From Euborellia annulipes (Eukaryota; Arthropoda; Insecta; Dermaptera; Anisolabididae), in contig JAKCPI010031576.1 of NCBI GenBank assembly GCA_023213315.1, forward strand, positions 22,720 to 86,719: 64,000 bases of DNA, written 5' to 3'. The translations under genes and the position numbers were made by a program. This document shows, one piece after another, positions 45,441 to 54,530 of this stretch; the stretch's first letter is position 1; every line of letters starts with the position of its first letter. The notes under the pieces were generated by a model. That model saw nothing but the letters and a program-made list of their open reading frames with translations, was not told where the DNA came from and did not search any database.

Positions 45441-46128
45441 CACCGGACATATAGACAATATTTATTTATTAATAATACACATATTCTAAATAATTTTACT
45501 TATATGTTGAGCCACTATTGTAGAAATTTTTACAAGTTATTTGGGGGGTACTCTAGGATCTAATCCAAAGTTTTTGACCTCGAGGACCATGGGCTAACTT
45601 AGGGGAGGAGGAGGGGGAGGGAGGTTGCAAAAACCTCAAAACTTTAGGACTTTTTTCAGTTTTTATTTTGTTTTATATATCGAAAACTAAGCATATTTTG
45701 GGGTGAGTGCCCCCCTTCGCCCCCACCTGGATACGCTACTGGGTATTCTTTCTTTTGCATAATACCTTTGGCTGTAGCCAACGGGTCCTAATATCAACAA
45801 CATTAACAACAAAGAACTTTGTCTCGAAACAAGTCTAATTTTGTCTTAATCTCTATATAATCTCTTAATAAGTATCTTCCAACAAAAATCTAGTTTTTTT
45901 TACACTCTAAAATATATTCTTTCTATTTATAATAGGCTTGGATGCTAAGAATTAGAGGTGTGGAAAAATTAAACCATGGACCTGAAATCCTTTTATTTGA
46001 TAAATATTTGAAGCCGATGACTTAAAAGATAGATTGATTAGATCTGCGAGTTACATTTCTCCATACCTCTATTTGTACTTGTTGTGCAATGTGATCTAAA
46101 CATGGACTATTTTACTCTTTATTAATAG
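45441..46128. other. Intron; relative of the 9976-10130 repeat
   Basis: About 45500-45700 resembles 9970-10130 (TTGAGCCAC, TACTCTAGGAT, GACCTCGAGGACC). From 45720 to the DGK acceptor nothing is recognised. Confidence 0.5.
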
Positions 46129-46277
46129 GCTTTACGTCTTTCGCCACATAAAAGACTACAAAATTTTAGTCTGCGGCGGTGATGGGACCATTGGCTGGGT
46201 GCTGCAATGCTTAGATAATGTTGGACAAGACAGCGAATGTTCGTCGCCTGCTTGTGCGATTGTTCCTCTTGGAACAG
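46129..46277 (+). CDS. DGKQ: DGK theta exon, ATP-binding GGDGT motif
   Basis: Encodes about residues 284-333. The hallmark [14 protein letters not shown] is present, with GGDGT at 46175-46189; in this family the motif binds ATP phosphates and its Asp/Gly residues are needed for activity. It ends AIVPLGTG, the second nucleotide-binding block. The acceptor is TTAATAG; the donor is GTATTA. The preceding 9.9-kb intron holds LINE remnants and several hAT MITEs. Confidence 0.96.
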
Positions 46278-46351
46278 GTATTATTTTTTTTCCTAAACCA
46301 CTGGCATCTAATCTCTAATTAAAAATCTCTTTATATTAAATGTGCCCCATA

Positions 46352-46567
46352 CAGTGGCGTAACGTACACCCCCGCAAACCCCGCGATGCGGGGCCCGCGG
46401 GCCTGGCCGAGCTGGCTTTAAAGGCCATGAAAAAATTACGGGCTCTCACTGGAGGCTAGCAAGTCTAAATAAACGGGTTCGGGCGGACGTGCATTCAAAT
46501 GAAATCGGGCGTGCAAAAATCAAAAAAAGCTTGCGGGAGGGCCCAGCTAAAATACGTTACGCCACTG
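46352..46567. mobile_element. hAT-type MITE with perfect 15-bp TIR
   Basis: CAGTGGCGTAACGTA / TACGTTACGCCACTG is perfect; flanks GCCCCATA and GCCGCATA (7 of 8) overlap the acceptable hAT duplication. The interior shares GGCCATGAAAAAATTACGGG with family C. It starts 75 bp after a DGK exon donor. Confidence 0.85.
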
Positions 46568-46757
46568 GCCGCATAGTCCATTATTTGTTTTTCATATAAG
46601 TGAATTCAAATTACAAAAAACGTAATCTTGAAACATTACAAAACTATTTAAAGAAGGGATTATTAAGTTCATCTTTTCTAGATAATACTTTCTTTACAAT
46701 TATAAAGTATTTGTCTTTTATTTAAAAACCTATTCTTTGTATATTCATTAACTATTA

Positions 46758-46918
46758 AAAAACATATAACCAAGTATTTATTAATTTAAATAAGCGAAAA
46801 ATGTAGGTACCGCCGCACATGCCCTATGAGCGTAAATCGACAGATCCGTGGTGCAACTCCCGGCGGTGCCTACATTTTTCGCTTATTTAAATTAATAAAT
46901 ACTTGGTTATATGTTTTT
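46758..46918. mobile_element. Hairpin MITE with tRNA-like loop
   Basis: Nearly perfect arms of about 58 bp (AAAAACATATAACCAAGTAT... against its inverse ...ATACTTGGTTATATGTTTTT) enclose a 45-bp loop reading GAGCGTAAATCGACAGATCC then GTGGTGCAACTCCCGGCGG. The loop closely matches the tRNA-like fragment at 20876-20931. Almost no arm divergence suggests a young insertion. Confidence 0.8.
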
Positions 46919-47046
46919 CATAATTACTTCATGGACCAACACATGATATATATAATTCTTAATTTATTAACTATTAAATTTGTAATATATTGAATAATCG
47001 ATATATGCAGGCTTTTAAAGGTGCTATCATGATGCCAGTGATTATT

Positions 47047-47886
47047 TTATTATTTTTTTTTTATTTGAAATTCCTATCGGGATTCCCGTTTATTTCCCCC
47101 AGGTGCGTCCGTGCACGAAGACACACACCTCAAACCCAACCGGCCTCAGGCCGTAGCCATCTACCTGCACCCCATGAAGTTACATAATTTCCTACCTCTA
47201 ACTCCTCCTCCTACTTTCGTCTCTAGCTAGTGAACTAATCCTTTTTCTGGTTCCAACCGGCTCCTTATATCCAACCTCTTCTATGCTATGGAGGATGTCC
47301 TAGTTGAGGAGGGACTCCCTCAGCACCGGCGTGTAGCCTGCTCCTTTCGAGGAATGCATCACTGAGAGAGAACCTTCTTTACTTCCCTCCCACAGGACGC
47401 GATGTCACAGCAACTCCCTCTCCTCTTAGAGTTGCCTGGGGACTATTGTGGAGAGATCCAATATTCCAATCCAGCGCCTGCTTGAGGATTTGTTTACATT
47501 AAATCAGTGGCGTAGTGAGCTTAACTCGCGCCCGGGGCACAAGACCATTTTAGCGCCTCCCCCTCCCATTCGAAAACCATATAATATGTAAAATATACAA
47601 AATTATTATATTACACTGCCACTAAATTTAAAATATATTTTCCAGAAATCAATTATAATAAAAATAAAAATATCCAGCAATTTTTTGTTTTGCGGACCAT
47701 TTGGCGCCCCTTTGTGAGTAGCGCCCGGAGCATGATGACCCCCCTTGCCCCCCTCTCGCTACGCCACAGCATTAAATAAATATTTTTATTTAATCAAAAA
47801 TCCCGCACGCCGCACACCAAGGATTTGAATAGGGATCTTCTTTGTAGAAGCCGACACCCTAGCTCACTACACCAGCGAGCCCCCCT
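47047..47886 (-). mobile_element. Long tRNA-headed SINE, TSD CCAGTGATTATT
   Basis: On the minus strand: tRNA-like head GCTCGCTGGTGTAGTGAGC (A box) with ATTCAAATCCTT (B box), AT-rich spacer, then after the hAT MITE a GC-rich body of about 450 bp and an A-rich tail. Perfect 12-bp duplications CCAGTGATTATT flank it (47035-47046, 47887-47898). About 575 bp without the MITE, long for a SINE, so the body may come from another retroposon. A 65-codon frame inside is not considered a gene. Confidence 0.8.
47505..47769. mobile_element. hAT-type MITE, TSD CATTAAAT
   Basis: CAGTGGCGTAGTGAG / CTCGCTACGCCACAG with perfect 8-bp CATTAAAT (47497-47504, 47770-47777). 265 bp. It split the long SINE. A left-end half-copy is at 62625-62790. 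Confidence 0.9.
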
Positions 47887-48007
47887 CCAGTGATTATTAA
47901 AATAAATTCTTAGCTCTAATTTAATTATTTCTACATAATTCACTTATTATATAATAATTATATTCCCAGCTTTGATTATGAAATAATTGTGGTATTGTTG
48001 ATTTAAG

Positions 48008-48184
48008 GTAATGATCTTGCTCGAGTTCTCCGATGGGGTCCAGGCTACACGGGAGGAGAAGATCCTCTCAACCTCCTTCGAGATGTCATCGATGCCGAGG
48101 AAATTCGCCTCGACAGATGGACTGTCGTGTTCCATCCTGAAGACAAACAAGATGACAAATTTCCACAACTAAACAATCCTTCAG
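48008..48184 (+). CDS. DGKQ: DGK theta exon, catalytic domain C-terminal half
   Basis: Encodes about residues 333-392. It opens by completing GTGNDLARVLRWGPGY, a strictly conserved DGK block, then DPLNLLRDVIDAEEIRLDRW. A hydrophilic stretch rich in Asp and Asn follows, at the variable junction between the catalytic and accessory domains. The acceptor is ATTTAAG, purine-rich before AG but flanked by perfect coding continuity; the donor is GTTATT, a weaker +3 position. Confidence 0.94.
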
Positions 48185-48540
48185 GTTATTATTATTGTAA
48201 TTATTAAAAACAATTTAATGGATTTTGTAAAATGAAGTAAAATTTGTATATATTCCTTTGAAGTACAGTTACAATTACATTATGTATTAATAACAGGACA
48301 CAACTTTCTAAAGCCTCTATCGAAAGTTTGGTGAATGGATAATTTAAAAAAATGTAGGCAGTCCAGACGAAATTTAATATTTTGTGATAACTTTATTCTA
48401 GGTTTTATGAAATCTCTGATCTTCGCATTCAAAATGAACATAGAACGATAAATTTCTTACATAAGAACTTAGTTATTACAGTCTTTGAAAATTGGTTTCA
48501 TCGAATTCGCTCGTGTCCACCAAGTCAGAGTGGATACATA
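48185..48540. other. Intron, nothing recognised
   Basis: AT-rich sequence after a DGK exon with no repeat partner or ORF that can be supported. Confidence 0.5.
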
Positions 48541-49560
48541 AATATTATTAAACAAGTTGAGAAAGGTGCGGCGAAGCCGCGCCCATCTCAACTTGCCCTG
48601 GCGGGCGGCGTCTCGGGGCGTGATCAGTAGTTTTCCTCTTAATTTTAAAGCCCATATGATTTTTGCCTAAATGAAAATACACTGAATCAAGTTTAAAATA
48701 ATTGAATATTCGCCCTGCCCGGCCTGTGGGTTTTGAAGGCCATGAAAAAATTACGGGCGGATAGCAAGTCTAAATTTCTCTTTAATAAACTGATTCGGGC
48801 GGACGGGCATGCAAATGAAATCGGGGGGGACCTATTAAAAAAAAAATTTACAATTTTAAAATAAAAATTTCGGGGGGGGGGCAATTACACAAAAAATCTT
48901 TAAACTTTTAAACCACTTGTTAGATATTCATTCAAGAATTTTAAATCCAAAAAAGCATGATAATATTTGAAGAAATAGAAGAATTAAAAATGTTGGGCGG
49001 GGGGCGAGGCTGCCGAATTTCAAAATACTCTGAAACAACGATTTTAGATTTTTATCTAAGGAAAGATTTAGTGAAGAAACCCATTTGATATCTCTTCTGG
49101 TTTAGAAATAAAGTAAAATCAAAATTTTTACTCTAAATTGGCGATTTGGGGTACTTAGGGGCCGATTTAAAAAATAAACCCTTAAACAACGATTTTTGAT
49201 TTTCATCTAAGGAAGGATTCAGCGAAAAAAAGCAAATTGCTATCTCTTCTGGTTTAGACATTATTGTAAAATCAACACTTTTACCCTAAATTGGCGATTT
49301 GGGGTACTTAGAGGCCGAATTTCAAAAAACCCTGAAACAACGAATTTAGATTCTTATCTAAGGAAGGTTTTAGTGAAGAAACCAAATTGATATCTGTCCT
49401 GGTTAAAAAAAAATTTTGAATTTGCCTCTCCGACTCCGCCCCGGCCTCTCTGAATTTCGCCAATCAGCGCTATCCCTGAGTCATCCCTGAGGCCTGATTG
49501 GTTGTTTCACACATCGGACACCACTTAAGAGCTTTATATATAAGTATGATGATAGTAAGA
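48541..49560 (+). repeat. Long dispersed repeat, family C (copy 2)
   Basis: Inverse of 9040-9990. Begins with a CAAGTTGAGAAAGGTGCGGC...GCGCCCATCTCAACTTG hairpin and contains CCATGAAAAAATTACGGGCG, a G-run unit, and three tandem units of about 150 bp (49010-49400, anchored on AAACAACGA). Ends in the CCAATCAGCGCTAT / GGTTGTTTCACACATCGGAC segment. Non-coding. Confidence 0.7.
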
Positions 49561-49641
49561 TTTAAACTTTCGACCGTTGGTTCTCGTTGAAACATTTTGC
49601 AAATTAAAATTAAATATACAAATTAAACACTAGGTTATTTG

Positions 49642-49972
49642 TAGGGTCCGACCGAAACAAGATTTTCAACCGAAACCGAATATTCGGCCTCAATCTTAGT
49701 TTCGGCCGAAACCGAAACCGAAACTTATATTTTCTATAAAAAATTCATATCATCTTAACTTTTTTTTTTGAAATTTTTTCTTTTTTTTTCTCTCCCGTGA
49801 AAATCATTTTACCTTTTTTTAGGGAGACAAAATTTTTTTTCACCTTTTTTTTCATGCGAATCTCATTCCATCTTTTTAGGCTCAGGTTTCGGCTACTTTT
49901 TGGCCGAAACCGAAACCAGGATTTTTGGCCGAAACTGGCCGAAACCGAAACCAAATATTCTGTCGGTTCCTA
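49642..49972. mobile_element. hAT-type MITE of CCGAAAC repeats, TSD GTTATTTG
   Basis: TAGGGTCCGACCGAAAC and TCGGTTCCTA ends, perfect 8-bp GTTATTTG (49634-49641, 49973-49980). Second copy of the element at 38582-38921; the two targets differ at one base. Confidence 0.87.
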
Positions 49973-50149
49973 GTTATTTGTTTCAAAGGTTATTTAAATA
50001 AAGTTTTTTAAAAATTTTTCAAAATTTGCTAAACATTGGGTTACCATAATTTATTGAGGTCAGACCCGGACAGACGACTTCCAGGGAATATGGAAATTTT
50101 TTTGAAAATTAGACACTGAAATCTGCTTTTTTAGCTATCGTGAGACGTG

Positions 50150-50390
50150 AAAAATATTATAAAATTTGCTTTGAGCTTAAAGGGACCGGGCCCCCTCAGG
50201 AAAAAAAATTCCCAAAACATGATTTTTTTAAAATGAAATTTTAAGATTTGAGCTTAAAGGGTCCGGGCCCCTCAGGAAAAAAATTTCAAGAAAATGATTG
50301 TTTTAATTGAAATTTTAACCATGAGAATTAAATTTTAAGGTTGGAGCGCAAAGGGCCCGGGACCCCTCAGAGAACCCCCTGAACCCCCAT
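50150..50390. repeat. Tandem repeat, about 82-bp unit
   Basis: Three units sharing GAGCTTAAAGGGACCGGGCC-like sequence and CCCTCAGGAAAAAAA, each followed by AAATGAAATTTTAA. Non-coding. Confidence 0.6.
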
Positions 50391-50505
50391 GACTGCTGAC
50401 CTGATTGGGGCAGGATTTGGGACAGGATTTGGATTCTAAAAAATCTTAGGTTATGTTAACATTTTTGTATAGGTATATTTATATAAGTTATATATATATG
50501 AGACA

Positions 50506-50752
50506 CAAGGGCGTCCGCAGGATTTTTTGCAGGGGGGGGCATGTCACTTTCAGATAAGTTAAAAAAAAACGTACTTTGATATTAATAATGTTATACATCT
50601 TTTAGTATTTAAAGCTTTCTCACCGCGGCAAGGTGGATGTATACTGAGAAAGGTTTTTTTGTATTTTTTTTCGTTTTATACATTTTTTTGTATAATTTTA
50701 ATTTTCCAGGGGGGGGGGCAAGTGCCTGGTTGCCCCCCTGCGGACGCCCATG
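50506..50752. mobile_element. hAT-type MITE, TSD ATGAGACA
   Basis: CAAGGGCGTCCGCAGG / CTGCGGACGCCCATG with perfect 8-bp ATGAGACA (50498-50505, 50753-50760). 247 bp; ends 43 bp before a DGK exon. Confidence 0.9.
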
Positions 50753-50795
50753 ATGAGACATTAAATTATTTTATCATCATAATATCTATTTTCAG

Positions 50796-50925
50796 CGGGT
50801 TCAACTAGTGAAGATAACACTCAAATTTTTGTAATGAATAATTATTTCGGTATTGGAATTGACGCCGATCTTTGCTTAGATTTTCATAATGCTCGTGAAG
50901 AAAATCCAAATAAATTCAATAGCAG
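50796..50925 (+). CDS. DGKQ: DGK theta exon, start of accessory domain
   Basis: Encodes about residues 393-435. It contains [20 protein letters not shown], the opening block of the DGK accessory domain (usual form NYxxIGxDAxxxxxFHxxR). The acceptor is CTATTTTCAG; the donor is GTTAGT. A hAT MITE ends only 43 bp upstream of this exon (50506-50752), so the splice region has narrowly escaped insertion. Confidence 0.95.
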
Positions 50926-51006
50926 GTTAGTTATATATTTACTGATGCTTAATTTTAAAAATTGATCTTAAATTTAATATCAGTATTATTTTTAAAATTT
51001 TTTAAG

Positions 51007-51162
51007 GTTACACAATAAGGGTGTTTATGTTAAAATGGGCCTTCGGAAAATGGTTGGTCGGAAAATGTGTAAAGATCTTCACAAAGAAATTCGTTTGGAA
51101 GTTGATGGTAAACTCGTTGAACTTCCTCAAGTTGAAGGGATTATTATACTAAATATTTTAAG
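51007..51162 (+). CDS. DGKQ: DGK theta exon, accessory domain
   Basis: Encodes about residues 436-487: LHNKGVYVKMGLRKM, then KDLHKEIRLEVDGK and LPQVEGIIILNI. These are conserved accessory-domain blocks; the last strand precedes the SWGSG motif in the next exon. The acceptor is TTTTTAAG, the donor GTATAT. The upstream intron is the shortest in the window (81 bp). Confidence 0.95.
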
Positions 51163-51209
51163 GTATATTTTATTTATTAAAGCTTTTGTGTTTTGAATTA
51201 TTATTATTA

Positions 51210-51384
51210 GGGGAATTTTTATTATAGACCACATTTTATCATCAATTATTTATTAAAAATATAAATACTGTACAACGTTTCGACTGCTTATTCTGCAATC
51301 GTTCTCAAGTCTGTGCACTTGCTCTGCATTTGCTCAAGTGAACTGAACTGAATACAAAATGTGGTCTATAATTAAAAATTCCTC
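51210..51384. mobile_element. MITE family P (copy 3)
   Basis: GGGGAATTTTTATTATAGAC and its inverse GTCTATAATTAAAAATTCC with TA borders. The interior holds ACAACGTTTCGACTGCTTAT followed by TCTGCA, whose minus strand CTGCAGAATAAGCAG-TCGAAACGTTGT is a relic of the hammerhead-type GAAAC block. Similar text is at 56362-56395. Confidence 0.65.
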
Positions 51385-51539
51385 TAATAAGTATATTTTA
51401 TTGATTACCTTTTCTTTAAAACACTTTATTTTTTCATAAACAATTATTTTTAAGAACTTATTGTACAATTTTTAGTAAGATTCAAAATAAATTTTATAAA
51501 GTAATTAGTAGGAATTTTAAAAAATGTTTTCTTTTTCAG

Positions 51540-51696
51540 TTGGGGCTCAGGCGCTAATCCTTGGGGTCCTGAAAAAGAGGACCATTTTTCAAAACCCAAT
51601 CATTGGGATGGGATGCTGGAAGTCGTTGGAGTTACTGGAGTTGTGCATCTTGGACAAATCCAATCCGGACTCCGTTCTGCTATGAGAATCGCTCAG
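51540..51696 (+). CDS. DGKQ: DGK theta exon, accessory domain SWGSG block
   Basis: Encodes about residues 488-540: SWGSGANPWGPEKEDHF, then DGMLEVVGVTGVVHLGQIQ and GLRSAMRIAQ. These blocks are near-invariant among DGKs. The donor is CAG/GTAAAA; the acceptor is CTTTTTCAG. The 5-kb intron that follows contains four hAT MITEs and the Transib-like element. Confidence 0.96.
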
Positions 51697-52313
51697 GTAA
51701 AAAATTATTTTTCATTATCTATACAAAGTTAATATACACGTCTTTTAGAAATAATTTTTTAATTAATGCCCAAAATATAACCTGATTGAAACAATACTCA
51801 ATATTCTGCTCTTTGGTGAACTGTTCACTAACAAATAATAGTGAGATCCTTTAATTAGAAAATATTTTTTAAATAGCGTTAAATAGGTGACCCTAAGTAT
51901 CACTTAAAGCAGGCCTATGCAACATTTACAGGACTATGGACTGAATTAGAAAGTAGAAAGATTACTTCAAAGTGCTTCAGGGTATATACAGGTCTGGCAA
52001 AATAATTTTTAAATCAATAAATCAATTCAGTGGCGTATCTAGGCGTGGACGAAGTGGGCCCTCGCCCACGGCTTCGCTCTTAAAGGGGCCTCGCGAGGCC
52101 TATTTAAATTAAATTAAATAAAAACCTATATAAAATATATTGGCCAGACTCGTCACAGACTGGCAACACAGCTTAGCCTAGCAAAACGTTTCTTTACACG
52201 CATACTTCATACAAAATAGTGAAGGTAGTCAGCATGTAGGAAAAAGGGAGGATTTCAAAAATTCTAGAAGTAGGTGGTTCAGAATAAGATAGTTTATTCG
52301 TCTGTTTCATATG
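51697..52313. other. Intron; one orphan hAT left end
   Basis: At 52028 CAGTGGCGTATCTAGGCG looks like a hAT left terminus, but its partner was not found. The rest is AT-rich and unrecognised. Confidence 0.45.
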
Positions 52314-52681
52314 CAGTAGCGTATCCAGGTGGGGGCGAAGGGGGCTGCACTCGCCCCCCCGCCCCAGGCGCATCAAGCCTTTGCCGCCCCTCGATACAGA
52401 CACAGGCGCCCTATCGCATCCGGATTAACTCCGGCTTTCCGGCTTTTTTCCAAAATCTTGGGCCTTTTACTTTCTCTTTTTTTTTTGAAATTTCATATTT
52501 TATATCACAAATCCTGAGAAAAATTACAAAAAAAATGCTCGACCGAAATTCGAATACTAAAAAAAAAGGTCAAATGAGGTTCGTATAGCCTACTAAAAAA
52601 AAAAAAAGCTGGAACGAAAAACGGCGCGCCAGTTGAGTTTTACCCCCCCCCCCCCGCCCTCAAAGGCTAGTTACGCCACTG
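52314..52681. mobile_element. hAT-type MITE, near-perfect TSD
   Basis: CAGTAGCGTATCCAGG / GGCTAGTTACGCCACTG, flanks TTCATATG and TTCAAATG (7 of 8). Same interior family as 21973-22231. Confidence 0.8.
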
Positions 52682-52835
52682 TTCAAATGGTATATCAATG
52701 AAACTTAAATGGAATTAATTCACTCAAGTTGCAAAATAACTATAAACTTACACCTCTGGTACAAAATGTTTAAAGGCCCCCCCTTCTAGTGCCGCCCCAG
52801 GCGAATACATATTATATACTGAATATTCTCGGGAG

Positions 52836-53095
52836 CAAGGGCGGATATAAGGGGGGGGGTAAAGGGGGTAATTCCCCCCGAGATTTGAAAAAAAATACTT
52901 TTTTTTCGAATAAAAAATTTATTTTTATTGTAAAATTTTAAAAATTAATACTTAAAAATTTGATTTGTATTTATATTCTGGCAAACAAGTACAGAATGCG
53001 CCTTTAAATTACCGAAATTAAGAAAAAATTGTGTGCTGTGCGACGAGTCACACCAGATTACCCCCCCCCCAGAAACACCTCTGGATCCGCCCTTG
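52836..53095. mobile_element. hAT-type MITE, TSD CTCGGGAG
   Basis: CAAGGGCGGATATAAGG / TGGATCCGCCCTTG with perfect 8-bp CTCGGGAG (52828-52835, 53096-53103). Its right half contains part of the family L hairpin (GTGTGCTGTGCGACGAGTCA). Confidence 0.9.
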
Positions 53096-53136
53096 CTCGG
53101 GAGTCATTTTTTTTTCATCAACTCGCGATGTAATTT

Positions 53137-53700
53137 TTACTTTCTCTTACCCTATATATGAAATATATAGAGAGAGAAAGTATTGTTTACATAAATATGT
53201 AAGCCCATAAGTGTAACAAATATTACTCGATGTGAAAGTAATTAAACTAAGAAGAAGTTGAGTTATTTTACAATTATTTATGTTAAGTTGTAACATGGTA
53301 AACATATTACAGTTTAAAAAAAAAAAAAAAATTTGACCTCGAAACATATGAGTATTGCAATATGGACCACCGGCATGTTTAAAATATGGACTAGGGTCAG
53401 GTCAATGGAAATCACCATAACTGATTACCTGAGGCACGAAAATAAATCAAAGGAAAATAAATAAATGAAAATAGCCCAGAAGAAACGAAAAAATCTCAAA
53501 AAATTTAGTATGCTTGGTCGCATAGCACACAACTTTCTCTTATCTTTGGTAATTGGAAAAAACTGAAAAAGTACATCAGTAAAGTACTAGTACTTTTTGG
53601 CCGATTCTGTTTAAACGCTTCGTGTTAGGTCTCAGGGGGATACCTAACTAAAATTTAAAATTTCAACCTGGTAGCTCAATTCCTTCACGCTTTAAATTGA
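53137..53700. repeat. Broken family A and family L pieces
   Basis: ACTTTCTCTTACC...GAGAGAAAGTATTG hairpin at 53137-53185, a half family L repeat near 53515-53545 (GCACACAACTTTCTCTTA) and a minus-strand family A scrap at about 53570-53700 (AAGTACTAGTACTTTTTGGC). No coding. Confidence 0.55.
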
Positions 53701-53931
53701 CCATGGTCCATATATGAAGCCATTTGGTCCATATTATGTTCACTTTTTAAAAGTTCATAAAAATGAAATATTTTAGAAAAATGTTGATTTTATAAGATGT
53801 TGATGTTTTTTTAAGAATTTTATTAATGATATTTAATACCAGATTATTATACTGGGTAGAACTGTTTAAAATTGATAATACTGATTAAACGTTAAAATTC
53901 TGAGTTTTATTTGTCATTATTGGCGCACTTC

Positions 53932-54198
53932 CAGTGGCGTCATTTGGGGGGGGCAGGGGGTCATTTGCCCCCCCCCCCCAAGGGCTCTGACTTTTATAAA
54001 ATTTTATATTATTCTAGATAAAATATTTCAAACTATATCTACGAGTATATAAACTGTAGAGAATTAAACAATTAATTAAATTAAATATCTTTTGGCTCAA
54101 TTTGAGTACATATTTGTAAGTAAATTTTAAGAAAAAAAATGTTTGCCCCCCCAAAAAAAATTTGCCCCTCCCAAGAAAAAGTTGAAATGACGCTACTG
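53932..54198. mobile_element. hAT-type MITE, TSD CGCACTTC
   Basis: CAGTGGCGTCATTTGG / TGAAATGACGCTACTG with perfect 8-bp CGCACTTC (53924-53931, 54199-54206). 267 bp. Confidence 0.9.
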
Positions 54199-54254
54199 CG
54201 CACTTCTCCTAATAGAGTTGACAAATTGTTTTTATTTACGGGAAACAACGAAGT

Positions 54255-54530
54255 CAGCGCCATCTACAGTCATTCCTATGAAGTTAGATACAAATTTTCG
54301 CGCCATTTATACTCATTCAATGAAGTTAGTCACAATAATCTAAGAAAGTGTTTGAATAAAAAGTAGTGTCACAAATTCAAAAAACTTATTGTAACATTAT
54401 GCCTTTTATGTAAACACTTGATTTGATGATTGTGGCTAACTTCATGGAAAGAGTATAAATGGGGCAAAAATTCGTATCTAACTTCTTAGGAATGACTGTA
54501 GATGGCACTAACGTCGCACAGTGGGCTGAA
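54255..54530. repeat. Hairpin repeat cut by the Transib-like element
   Basis: GCGCCATCTACAGTCATTCC through GAAGTTAGTCACAATAATC (54259-54343) is inverted at 54430-54508. Outer bases continue across the Transib-like insertion: AACAACGAAGT at 54244-54254 against ACGTCG...TTGT around 54511 and 56294. A fold-back of about 270 bp that served as target. Confidence 0.65.

Noticed and set aside
52194..52588. ORFs of 62-104 codons
   Set aside because: They overlap a hAT MITE and its flank on both strands; composition-driven.
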